DNA of 20,285 nucleotides, from NCBI GenBank assembly GCA_032718475.1, contig JAUCBJ010003932.1, forward strand, positions 1-20,285, written 5' to 3'. The stretch comes from Nemertoderma westbladi (taxonomy: Eukaryota > Xenacoelomorpha > Nemertodermatida > Nemertodermatidae). The notes beneath the pieces were generated by a model. The model made no database searches and had not been told where the DNA came from. It saw only the letters and a list, made by a program, of their open reading frames with translations. This document shows, one piece after another, positions 1-8,440 of this stretch (positions within the stretch are counted from its first letter, which is position 1; every line of letters starts with the position of its first letter). A program made the position numbers and the translations under genes.

Positions 1-78
1 TCAGTGACAACACCAAACTGCAACGAGATTGTTCAGTGGACTGTATTCCATAAATATCTCAACATTGGAATGGATCAG
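1..78 (+). CDS. Internal exon of an unrecognised gene (partial at the window edge)
   Basis: Frame 1 is open from the first base and encodes 26 residues (SVTTPNCNEIVQ at the start, NIGMDQ at the end). It stops at a good donor, CAG followed by GTAAGAAAT at 79. It ends in phase 0, which matches the phase of the exon starting at 1021. I do not recognise the protein family. The codon content and the matched splice signals are the only evidence. The 5' portion of the exon lies outside the window, and it could instead be chance. Confidence 0.4.
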
Positions 79-1020
79 GTAAGAAATTATACAAGTACAA
101 GTCAGAAATTATTGACATTCTCGGAACGTGGCTAATTGCAAACTGTGTGGATATGTAAAAAGTAACTTAACGGGGGGGGGGGGGGGGGGGGGGGGGTACG
201 CCATCTTCGGACAACTCTTCGATTTATCACTCTCAGCGTTTCAAATTGTTTTGGTTTTGGCTATAATTTGGAATATAGGTACCTAAGATGCTATTCTACA
301 TGACAGGTCAGAAAAATGTTATTTTTCGCTATTTAATATTAGTTAACAATGAAAAAACTTGGTTGCGTTTAAAACCCTAAGGCTTTTACAGTTTTGAATC
401 TAATCACATGAAAGTTTTTTTTAATTATAGAGCAAAGTTGGGGCAACATAACTACAGTATCAGGCGAAATTTTGTGAAAATAAGTCTGCACCGCTAGGTG
501 GCGCTCCAAATTTATGCAAATTTTTTAGGTTTATTATAAATAATATTAATAATCTCATTTACAAAAAATTTCAAAAAGTTTGGAGATAATCGACCTTTCA
601 TTACATACTGTTGTAGTACAGTAGTAATTTCAATAGGTCTCCCTAAATGGAAATTGTTCATAACTTGAAAACTAAAAGAGCTATTAAATAGCGGTTTTCA
701 GATTTGGAAACACCATTTTAATCTATTTAAGAGGAGGTTATGAATAAGTTTGTACATCGATTATTTAATAATACGTGATAAACGCAAAAATAATCGTAGA
801 ATAACGTTTAAATTTTCATATTAAATGTTACGTTACATTACATTCGTAATTTAAATTTTCACAAGATTACTGGCTATTACCATTACATACTGTATGTCTC
901 GTATTCGTGAAATACGCAATAATTTACAATAATCAAATAAGTGTATTTGTCTGCCTACTGTATTTGTCATTTTATCGTTGTTAGTTTAAAATAAATTATC
1001 AGTAATTTTTTTATTCACAG
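79..1020 (+). other. Probable intron with a 25-base G run
   Basis: The interval begins GTAAGA and ends with a pyrimidine-rich TTTTTTTATTCACAG, a standard GT-AG pair. It is AT-rich with no open frame of note. A run of 25 G residues lies at 172-196. I see no gene or mobile element within it. Confidence 0.4.
172..196 (+). repeat. Poly(G) homopolymer, 25 bases
   Basis: An uninterrupted run of 25 G residues directly after C171. Such a run can form a G-quadruplex and is prone to slippage, so its length is unreliable in assemblies. A similar 29-base run is present at 19085-19113. Confidence 0.95.
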
Positions 1021-1119
1021 TTGAAAGAAATGCGCAAAGTTTCAGATAAAGACGGCGAACCACTGCCACTGAACTGGCGTCGACTGCAGTCACTCAACGG
1101 TCGTATAGTTGAAACCTCC
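1021..1119 (+). CDS. Second exon of the unrecognised left-edge gene
   Basis: The exon follows the acceptor TTATTCACAG and encodes 33 residues in the same phase as the first exon (LKEMRKVSDKDGEPLPLNWR then RLQSLNGRIVETS). Its base composition and charged protein look coding, unlike the AT-rich surroundings. A donor-like TCC/GTAAGA occurs at 1120, so the exon may end at 1119. If it does not, the frame runs to a TAA-type stop at 1210-1212, adding a hydrophobic tail ending WVVIMVCTI and making this a terminal exon. I cannot tell which is right and do not recognise the family. The interpretation rests on the phase match and the splice signals. Confidence 0.4.
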
Positions 1120-1212
1120 GTAAGAAATGATAACTCTAGCGGTGTACATATTACGCCAGTAAAGATGACTTACTTTGTTATCTGGGTTGTTATTATGGTC
1201 TGCACAATCTAA

Positions 1213-1967
1213 GAATGATGTCACGTTAACTTTGAATGGAATATCCAGAATGGCGCCGTTATTTTACAACTTTAATTTGAATTTTGGTGTTTGTAAATTT
1301 ATTATTTTTCAAACTGTATCGACGGTATATCTCTTTATTGGTGTGTCCTTAAATCGTGTGGATATTGTTCATTTATCCCATTCTAAATTAATGGCTCTGC
1401 TATTAATTAGTATAATATTTATTAAATTAATTATCTTAATCCAGTGCATTCAATCACATAATGGAGGCATGTCGCTTATCGCAGCTTTCAAGGTAGATTG
1501 ATTAAAAAGATTTTTTAATTATTATAATGTTATTATTATGGATATATTTATTTGGATTTAAGCATCGAATTGGCCTAGCCTACTATATTATTATTCTGAA
1601 TTTATAATTACGCTCTTTTGTCGTTTGTTAATGCTTACTTAATATTTGGCCCACCCCATATGGTTAACACGTATAACATAATGTTGCATAAATTAATGAT
1701 CTTAGCTTTTAATTTCAAGTGGTCAATGGGATGGCTTTAACTTTATATTGCAAGTTAAAGATTTAAAATTACCGTTGCTACTGATGTGGGAGCGGCGGTG
1801 GGGGTTGAAGTCTTGGAGTTCATTTGACAGTGGTAACATGACCTACTATAACAGTTATAGTAGGTCATGGTGGTAATATTGGTTAGTTTGAAAGGCAACC
1901 TACCAGTAGGCCCTACTACAATTTATTAAGTACAATGTTTCCCTCATTTGAAAACAATAGCATCTGA
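1213..1967. other. AT-rich interval, no gene seen apart from a hairpin
   Basis: Low-complexity AT-rich sequence with only chance open frames. An open frame at 1175-1501 has no recognisable domain and a composition like random AT-rich DNA. The one structure that stands out is the perfect hairpin at 1837-1869. Confidence 0.6.
1837..1869. repeat. Perfect hairpin, 15-bp arms and 3-base loop
   Basis: The arms are CATGACCTACTATAA (1837-1851) and its exact reverse complement TTATAGTAGGTCATG (1855-1869), separated by CAG. The outer part of each arm carries the hexamer AGGTCA or its complement TGACCT, the nuclear-receptor half-site. Whether it acts as a binding site, a cruciform or an RNA hairpin is unknown. 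Confidence 0.9.
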
Positions 1968-2255
1968 TTGATTCTTAACACGAAGTGGGGCCTTCGCGCC
2001 GCACCTGACATAAATTATGTTAAACTGTCAATCCGAAAGAATTATAAGCAAAATATAAGCAGATGCCTCCGAATCACTTTATCATCTAGAGGCAGACTGG
2101 ATAATCTGCATGCAGTTAATTTAAGATTAAGACTAGAGTTAAAACAGATACCTGTATTTCCTAATCCCGCTGAAACAGAGACATACCTAGATAATTATTT
2201 TGAAAAATACCACAAACCAGACTCAGAGATCAGCTTATTTTTGTACTTACTATAG
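1968..2255 (+). other. Open frame of 95 codons, possible terminal exon
   Basis: The frame opens after a TGA and runs to TAG at 2253. Its second half reads like protein (LRLRLELKQIPVFPNPAETE, then YLDNYFEKYHKPDSEI). There is a possible acceptor, AAG, at 1983-1985 that would join in phase 0 to the donor at 1120, but the polypyrimidine tract there is weak. No domain is recognised. It could be an exon of the left-edge gene, a fragment of a mobile element, or chance. Confidence 0.2.
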
Positions 2256-2755
2256 CACTAGCAGGTACGCAGTCGCAGTGTATGGAACTAATAATTATTT
2301 TTCTATGATTGAATTCCAGTAATCCAACCATTCAACCGTTACCCAATGGAAAGGAAAGCGCACATACAGTTTGGGGGGCTTTCCACATCCCATTCAACCA
2401 TTACCCAATGTAATAAAATAAGCACATGTAGCCTCCAAACATCCCCATTACCATATCATAGGGCCTCCCTGCAAGTATAGACCTAGGCAGATAGGCCTGT
2501 TGCACCGGTATTTGGTTGATATTATACACTTTCAGTTTCGTTGAGTAGGTCTTCAAGTAATTTTATAATTTTAGTAATAATTAGTAGGTACTTATCAGAT
2601 AAACATTATATATACAATATGTATTCTGATATTATTAATCTAAACTCAACAACAACACTTTCCGTTTGGTAATTACTTTCAGTTTAAGATATCAAAGTAC
2701 ACGCATGTATAACTTGTATGTAAGGGGATTAACAGACAGACAGCGGTATCGCAGT
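2256..2755. other. Intergenic, no gene seen; one imperfect tandem duplication
   Basis: AT-rich DNA downstream (on the minus strand) of the zinc-finger gene. A 21-22 bp word, CCATTCAACCNTTACCCAATG, occurs at 2328-2349 and again at 2390-2410, 62 bases apart, with partly similar flanks. I found no clear AATAAA on the minus strand here for the zinc-finger gene. Confidence 0.6.
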
Positions 2756-3988
2756 TTAGGAGTTTCTATTGTTAAAACGGTATTGAAGTCGGTAATTTAC
2801 AGATTCCACCACCAGGAGCGGTGGAGAGTTGGTGTCTTTGTGAACGGAGAGTTTGTGATTCTTTAGATTCCCTTTTTGACTAAATTGTTTCTCACAAGAA
2901 CCGCATTTATATTTCACACCTTTATGGACTGATAGAATGTGTCTCTTTAAATCCCCTTTTTGACTAAATTGTTTGTCACAAAATTCACAATTATATTTGA
3001 TGCCTTTATGAATTGATTCCATGTGTTTCTTTAGATGTCCTTTGTAAGTAAATTGTTTCTCACAAGAACCACATTTACACTTGATACCTTTATGCACTGA
3101 TTCCATGTGTCTCTTCAGATATCTTTTGTCACTAAATTGTTTGTCACAAGAACTGCAATTATATTTGATACCTTTATGAATTGATTCCATGTGTTTCTTT
3201 AGATGTCCTTTTCGAGTAAATTGTTTCTCACAAGAACCACATTTATACTTGATACCTTTATGCACTGATTCCATGTGTCTATTTAGACTCCCTTTGTCAC
3301 TAAATTGTTTGTCACAAGAATTGCAATTATATTTGATACCTTTATGCACTGATTCCATGTGTATCTTTAGATGTCCTTTGTAAGTAAATTGTTTCTCACA
3401 AGAACCACATTTATACTTGATACCTTTATGCACTGATTCCATGTGTCTCTTCAGATATCTTTTGTCACTAAATTGTTTGTCACAAGACCCACAATTATAC
3501 TTGATATCTTTATGCAATGATTGTTTGCGATTCTTTAAATTTACTTTACGATTAATTCGCTTACCCTTGAGAACAGATTTAGCAATAACTTCACAAGCTG
3601 ATAGTTTCTCAATACAGAAATCTTGTCTAACAACTCGAGATTTATCTTTTGAAGTACCGCAAATAGGTTCCGCTTCTGATTTAAAACTGATAACGTTTAT
3701 ACCGCTGTTTGTGTTACCGGTACCGACTTGATTATTAGAATATTGTTCATCTGTACAGAACTCTTGTTTAATATTTCGAGATTTATCTTCGCAAGTACCG
3801 CAAATAGGTTCCGCTTCCGATTTAAAACTGATAACATTTATACCGCTGTTTGTGTCGATTTCTTTATTAACAGTTGGTGGAGCGACGCAGTTCTCTCGTT
3901 CCTCATCACCGGACTGAGAATCACTTTTATCTGCCATGATACGATCCAGTAAATCCCAAGCAGCGTCACTCAAAGTATTCGAATACAT
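2756..3988 (-). CDS. C2H2 zinc-finger protein with eight fingers
   Basis: An uninterrupted 410-residue frame encodes a probable nuclear DNA-binding protein. Eight C2H2 fingers of the form C-X2-C-X12-H-X4-H lie at about residues 164-383, each 28 residues apart (first zinc ligands C166, C169, H182, H187). The linkers are HKGIKY or HKGVKY instead of the canonical TGEKP. Odd-numbered fingers read CDKQFSDK or CDKQFSQK and even-numbered ones CEKQFTYK, TRK or SQK, so the array grew by duplication of a two-finger, 168-bp unit. The N-terminal 160 residues hold no recognised KRAB, BTB or ZAD domain. They contain a second duplication: the block TNSGINVISFKSEAEPICGT occurs at 46-65 and 93-112. The ATG at 3986-3988 is the first in frame. 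Single-frame structure suggests an intronless gene or large last exon. Targets are unknown. Confidence 0.85.
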   Translation of the reverse strand: MYSNTLSDAAWDLLDRIMADKSDSQSGDEERENCVAPPTVNKEIDTNSGINVISFKSEAEPICGTCEDKSRNIKQEFCTDEQYSNNQVGTGNTNSGINVISFKSEAEPICGTSKDKSRVVRQDFCIEKLSACEVIAKSVLKGKRINRKVNLKNRKQSLHKDIKYNCGSCDKQFSDKRYLKRHMESVHKGIKYKCGSCEKQFTYKGHLKIHMESVHKGIKYNCNSCDKQFSDKGSLNRHMESVHKGIKYKCGSCEKQFTRKGHLKKHMESIHKGIKYNCSSCDKQFSDKRYLKRHMESVHKGIKCKCGSCEKQFTYKGHLKKHMESIHKGIKYNCEFCDKQFSQKGDLKRHILSVHKGVKYKCGSCEKQFSQKGNLKNHKLSVHKDTNSPPLLVVESVNYRLQYRFNNRNS

Positions 3989-4213
3989 ATTTAATACAAT
4001 TTGGACTAACTGACGTATAAATGTGACAGTCTAAATATTACCAATACAATTGAAATTAATGACACAAACCTCACCAGTTGGGGCCTTTAATACTTTCTGG
4101 GTTTGGCTGACTGTAATACTGAATGCAGCAGCTACAATGCTTAGGGGAGTGGAGCGCCTTATAAGTGGACGTGGGTATAGAATTCGGTACCAATTAGATC
4201 CAAATACAATAGA
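3989..4213. other. Upstream flank of the zinc-finger gene and of the large insertion
   Basis: The sequence between the zinc-finger start codon and the TATAAC target duplication. On the minus strand it presumably includes the zinc-finger promoter; a TGACGT-type word lies near 4011, but nothing decisive is visible. On the plus strand an open frame starting at 4050 runs into the transposon end. If the insertion were absent, the frame would continue for 18 codons beyond the TATAAC site before a stop, too little to call a gene. Confidence 0.5.
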
Positions 4214-4219
4214 TATAAC
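4214..4219. repeat. Target site duplication TATAAC, left copy
   Basis: TATAAC lies immediately outside the left terminal inverted repeat and is repeated exactly at 11770-11775 outside the right one. This is the expected footprint of a 6-bp staggered integration. Confidence 0.8.
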
Positions 4220-4482
4220 TACGGTGGCCCATAACTGTCACAGGATATAAAAAGGAACGGCAGAAATTAAAAAGCCACGGCAGAAATTAAAGAAGCTACG
4301 GCAGAAATTAAAAAGCCACGGCAGAAATTAAAGAAGCTACGGCAGAAATTAAAAAGCCATGGCAGAAATTAAAGAAGCTACGGCAGAAATTAAAAAGCCA
4401 CGACAGAAATTAAAAAGCCACGGCAGAAATTAAAGAAGCTACGGCAGAAATTAAAAAGCCACGGCAGAAATTAAAAAGCCAT
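4220..4482 (+). repeat. Left terminal inverted repeat with an 11-unit tandem array
   Basis: After a 38-bp unique tip come 11 tandem units (4258-4482). They are of two types: a 20-bp unit, CGGCAGAAATTAAAAAGCCA, and a 21-bp unit reading CGGCAGAAATTAAAGAAGCT plus A. From the outside the order is S L S L S L S S L S S (S = 20 bp, L = 21 bp). Single-base variants include CATGG and CACGACAG. Tandem arrays inside terminal inverted repeats are typical of fold-back elements such as FB and Galileo. Confidence 0.9.
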
Positions 4483-4527
4483 GATTATTACTATACATAA
4501 TCATATCATTTCCGTGGGTATGTAACG

Positions 4528-4545
4528 TACAGTAGGCCTACTGTA
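4528..4545. repeat. 18-bp perfect palindrome
   Basis: TACAGTAGGCCTACTGTA at 4528-4545 is its own reverse complement. It lies exactly where LINE homology begins and contains TAGGCCTA, an 8-mer seen repeatedly in the window. Confidence 0.9.
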
Positions 4546-6130
4546 TGGAATCAGTCCTGGCTTCCTGCGTGACTGCAGCTCCGTAATCGCTGAGTCGGTG
4601 ACCCATCTAGTAAACCTATCAATCTCATCATCAACTTTTCCCACTACGTATAAGACTGCCAAAGTAAAGCCACTATTCAAACGCGATTGCAGATTGCAAA
4701 AGGGTAATTTCAGACCTGTGGCGCTCTTAGTCATTTTATCGAAAGTATTGGAACGAGTCGTGTTCATTCAGTTTGTCGAATTCTTGATTTTTCACAATAT
4801 CCTCGATCAACTGCAATCAGGATTCCGCAAAAACTATTCTGTAGAGACATGCCTACTATTCATGAACAATTACATTAGAGAAGCAGTCGACAACGGGTTG
4901 GTGACGGGAGTTCTACTTATTGACTTACAAAAGGCCTTTGATACGGTCGATCATACAATCCTATTAGAGAAACTACGGTTAATTGGGTTCGACGCTTCAG
5001 CAGTGAATTGGTTCCGTTCTTATCTCTCAGATCGAAAACAGCGCGTATTTATTGGGAATGTGTACTCCGCAGAGGCTTTAATAAAGGCTGGCGTTCCACA
5101 AGGTGCTCTTCTCGCAGTGCTACTGTTCCTCATATATGTTAATGACATGGATCTGGCAATTCTTCCCAGCCCGCCGCTATGTACATCCATTGGACCTCCA
5201 ATAACTAAGCATACATCCACTACTGGAATCGTCATAGACTCAAATTGCATCTCACTGAAGCTCGCAGATGATGCCAATGTTCTCTATTCCCATAACAATG
5301 CAAATGTTATTTCTGCGGTTCTCTCATCGAAACTAAATAATATATTCATGTGGGCAACCGACAATAAACTATCACTAAACTTTGGAAAAACAAAGAGTAT
5401 TCTGTTTGGGACCCACCAACGCGTGAATTCTGCAGAACCATTAGACATCGAGTGTGCGAGTAAAAAAATAGAACAACAAACGTCAGTGAAATATCTTGGC
5501 TGTATGTTGGAATCGTCTCTATCAGGAAATCCTATGGCATCGAAGGTGATTAAACGAGGCAACTCGACTCTTCGTTTTCTTTATCGTAAGAGTGCCCTGC
5601 TTGATTATGAAACCAAACGGTTGTTATGTAACACCCTGATTCAACCTCACTTAGACTTTGTTGCATCATGCTGGTATTCCAGTGCCAGCAAACAGCTAAA
5701 AAGCCAATTACATGCACTTCAACGAAAGTGCGTGCGATTTTGTCTGAGTTTACACCGGCGAGAGCACGTAACCGTCCAGCACTTCGCGGAGATGGCGTGG
5801 CTACCCTTAGACTACCGTATCGACCAAACTATCGTCACCCATATGTATCGCATTACTCGAGAGCTTTCGCCGCCTTACCTGAGATCCCTCGTTACACTCA
5901 ATACGGCCAACATCAATCTAAGAGGCAACACGCACAGGGCCGTCGTCCCACGCCGTAAAACCGTATCAGGCACAGAGTGCTTCTCGTTTGCGGCGCCAAA
6001 ACTCTGGAATAAGCTCCCTGATGACATCAAAAACAGTGTGTCACTAGAAAGCTTCAAACATAGCGTAAAAAAGTACTACTTCTTTAAACTACTATCAGGC
6101 GACAAATCAAACTATATTTATTTTTTTTAA
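4545..6130 (+). pseudogene. Reverse transcriptase of a 5'-truncated CR1/L2-type LINE
   Basis: A frame open to a TAA at 6128 encodes RT; the listed residues count from the GTG at 4598. RT-like protein already begins upstream at about 4545 (ISPGFLRDCSS), so no true start exists. Motifs: QSGFRKNYS (73-81), motif A LLIDLQKAFD with catalytic D109, GVPQGALLAVLLF (165-177), motif C LADD (222-225), and thumb NKLSLNFGKTK (256-266). The C-terminal end (PKLWNKLPDDIKNSVSLESF) is typical of CR1, L2 and Rex-like LINEs. No endonuclease domain or ORF1 is present. The changes YADD to LADD and SLLGPLLF to ALLAVLLF suggest a family variant or decay, although no stop codon interrupts the frame. It sits only about 60 bp inside the left tandem array of the large transposon, in the same orientation. 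Confidence 0.85.
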
Positions 6131-6620
6131 AAACTTTTAGATAATTAACAATCATAGTAAATATTTACAAATAAACTCAGTCTCTTTACTGCTTCTAGAT
6201 CATTATTTTTAGATATTTTAATTAAATCTTACATTGTATTGCACTTTTCATATATTTTATTTTATTTATTTTATTTAATTAAATTTTTACTCTCATGCCG
6301 TATTTGATGAGCGCTAATTAATAGAATGAATTTTAAATAGGACCCCCATGGAAACGAGGTATAACCTCATGGGGCTATCCTAGGTGCACCATATTATTTT
6401 TAAATAGTGTTACTGTGTTAACAGGTTAACGTTATTTTTAATTTTGTTGTAAATGTTGTCAGAATGCTGGAACGTTATGCAGGGCCGATCATTAAGTATG
6501 TCTATTTATGCTGTCAATTTTAATATGTTTCGTAATTTTAATATGCTTTGTGTTCGTTTTACAGTAGGCACTATTACTATAATTTGGCGTCCAATAAAAA
6601 ACTTCAACTTCAACTTCAAC
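6131..6620 (+). mobile_element. LINE 3' untranslated region with hairpin and TTCAAC tail
   Basis: The AT-rich region after the RT stop contains a stem-loop near 6342-6374 (CCCCATGG, GAGGT, loop, ACCTC, ATGGGG). It ends at 6595-6620 in AATAAAAAACTTCAACTTCA followed by more of the same 6-mer, about three copies of ACTTCA. CR1/L2-group LINEs characteristically end in short tandem repeats instead of poly(A), with an upstream hairpin that the RT recognises. This end marks the 3' boundary of the element beginning at 4545. Confidence 0.65.
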
Positions 6621-6775
6621 TGTCTGTATCACAACCTACTACAGTAGTACTACAGTACATTCAGTATAACAATAATGTTAAGTCTTACGCAGACAGTACA
6701 ACATACAGTATTAGTGGCAGACACTGCCCATTGCAGTACAATATGCCTGGATGTTGTGAACTGATATCATTCTAA

Positions 6776-6997
6776 TTTAATGCTGGGTTTTCGTACAACG
6801 ATATCATCAATTTTTTGAGTTTATCAGGAATTGAAATAAGCTACAGCACGCTTTTACGAAAACTTGCAGATTATGGATTGTCGAGAAGAAATCCCGTAAC
6901 GCAATATTTGAAAGACGGTGTTTCGGAAAGGATAATGGAACTTCTTAATGGACCTGATTCTGCAGGGGGATATCGAACTGTGTGGCATACCCTAACT
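6776..6997 (+). pseudogene. N-terminal fragment of an integrase-type (DDE) transposase
   Basis: Translation from 6776 gives FNAGFSYNDIINFLSLSGIE, followed by ISYSTLLRKLADYGLSRRN, then a segment ending ELLNGPDSAGGYRTVWHTL. This resembles the helix-turn-helix N-terminal part of integrase-core proteins encoded by DNA transposons in fish and invertebrates (pattern: aGfSy.eIi..L...gi.iS..TLkR.L...gL.RR, then GYR..h). The catalytic core with its three acidic residues is missing: about 6998 the sequence changes abruptly to a HECT-like segment read on the other strand. The open frame continues to 7159, but its tail has no transposase character. Assignment is by pattern recognition only. Confidence 0.55.
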
Positions 6998-7180
6998 TTG
7001 GGGGTGGACCACCTTGTGCTAAACTGGTTGCAACAATTTGTCCGCAGGCACGGAAATAACCGTTCTGTACATTTAACATTGAATCCAGAGGGGATCCATT
7101 CGGGAACATTGTGTTGCCAATTTCTTCAACAGTATTGGTTAGAAATTCTCTCGCCATAGCACCTGTATTAACAGCTACCG
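6998..7180 (-). pseudogene. HECT-domain-like fragment
   Basis: On the minus strand, GAMAREFLTNTVEEIG is followed by NGYFRACGQIVATSLAQGGPP, matching the HECT N-lobe pattern (G..REF...l.......F......y...G.iia.SL..GGp.P). HECT proteins of the G2E3-like type are common in fish and invertebrates and some are carried by DNA transposons. The surrounding frame (6945-7322) is longer but has no clear homology outside these residues, and the catalytic cysteine region of the C-lobe is absent. It converges with the transposase fragment at about 6998, as though an internal deletion had fused the ends of two convergent genes. Confidence 0.5.
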
Positions 7181-7204
7181 GTAAATGCTGAAATGGATAC
7201 GTAC

Positions 7205-7794
7205 TAAAAAGCGGAAACACCTGGACAGCCAAAGCACAAATAATCCTGCGCCAGCTTGGTGCAAAGCCCTGGCGCTGGCACAACACATTCATTGACATCT
7301 CTGCGCACAGCCCTTTCAGCACCGTACATACAGTCTTACTCTGCGTAGCACATTTCTGTGCCAGCCAGCCTGCCCCCGACGCAAGTTGAAATGCTGCGTG
7401 CGCTGAACGTGTTCGGCGTACCGGTACATGTAAAACTTTTCAATAGGGCCTGGAAACACCTACCAGTAATTTTAAGGCCGGAATCCTGGGGAATCATGTA
7501 GAAACATCTAGATTTATCACGAATGAGGCAGAAAACAATGGCTGGCTGTTTTTCTGTGCCTCAAAAGTGGCAGAAAATGTGGCAGAAAACAATGGCTCGC
7601 TATATTTCTGTATTTCAGAGTTTAATCGGAATCGTTCATAGTCTAGTCTAGTAGCGGTACCAGTACAACTCAGTCTGTCAGTGTATTCCACTACATTCAG
7701 ACATTACTGGCGGAATTGTTATCAATTCTGCAATTTAAAATCTTTAAAACTAGGTAAGCCTATTCCTAGCTTTTCCAGGTGTTTCCGCTTTTTA
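7205..7794. repeat. Segment bounded by 21-bp inverted repeats
   Basis: TAAAAAGCGGAAACACCTGG plus A at 7205-7225 is repeated exactly, inverted, at 7774-7794. A related core (CCTGGAAACACCT) occurs at 7449-7461. The flanks show no target duplication, so a small nested element is possible but not established. The 590-bp interior has only short open frames. Confidence 0.45.
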
Positions 7795-8440
7795 ATGTTT
7801 TACTATGTAATGTGCAGACGTAGGCCTAGCCTACCTGATAAATGTTAGGCCCTATACTGCTATATAAAACAGTAAAAACCATGTAACCAGGTAACGGAAT
7901 ATGGAATGCTGCTACTACAGTTGTTTTATACAGTACCGGCAAAGTAAGCTGACAGCCTGACCACTGACAGTCAATAGGCCTACCTAGTATCCTAGAGTTC
8001 TCTGCAGGACAGCTCAGTTAGTGGATTCCCAATGGAAAATTCAAATTTCCCACTCAAACACAAGCGACTTACGGTGGAGAGGTGTAGATAGTTATATTTG
8101 GGCAGTGATTTTTTATGTCAATTTATTTGACTTTTTTTGTCACTTTTTTTTTACGAATTATGCATAATGACTTTTGTTGTCCATTTAATGACTTTTATTG
8201 TCACTTTTTATGTATGTATTTCTTCAAACTGTCAGACTGATGATTTCTGGACTGTCAGACAGTTGATTTCACTATGCCTGTGCCAAAACATTCCATGATT
8301 CCATGATTTATAGACTATGATATAGATTTCCATATGCGCCTGTGGTAAAAAAGACTCTATATTTAATAGTTTGTGGTTGTTGTCGATAATCGATTACCAC
8401 ATGACGTAGCAAAACACTCATTTTATAGCCAAAAACAATT
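7795..8440. other. No gene seen; AT-rich interior of the large transposon
   Basis: Contains scattered TAGGCCTA and TACAGTA words and a T-rich part (about 8107-8215) in which TGACTTTTnTTGTC-like words recur three or four times. No open frame resembles a known protein. Confidence 0.55.

Noticed and set aside
1175-1501. 108-codon open frame with hydrophobic stretches
   Set aside because: AT-rich DNA readily gives Ile/Leu/Phe-rich frames; no domain, splice or codon evidence.
3189-3952. Plus-strand open frames opposite the zinc-finger gene
   Set aside because: They are antisense shadows created by the repeated finger sequence.
5020-5562. Minus-strand open frames opposite the LINE reverse transcriptase
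   Set aside because: Antisense shadows of a well-supported RT frame.
7391-7501. 36-codon ORF (MLRALNVFGVPV start)
   Set aside because: Too short, preceded in frame by a stop and without a recognisable family; possibly a residue of the transposon interior.
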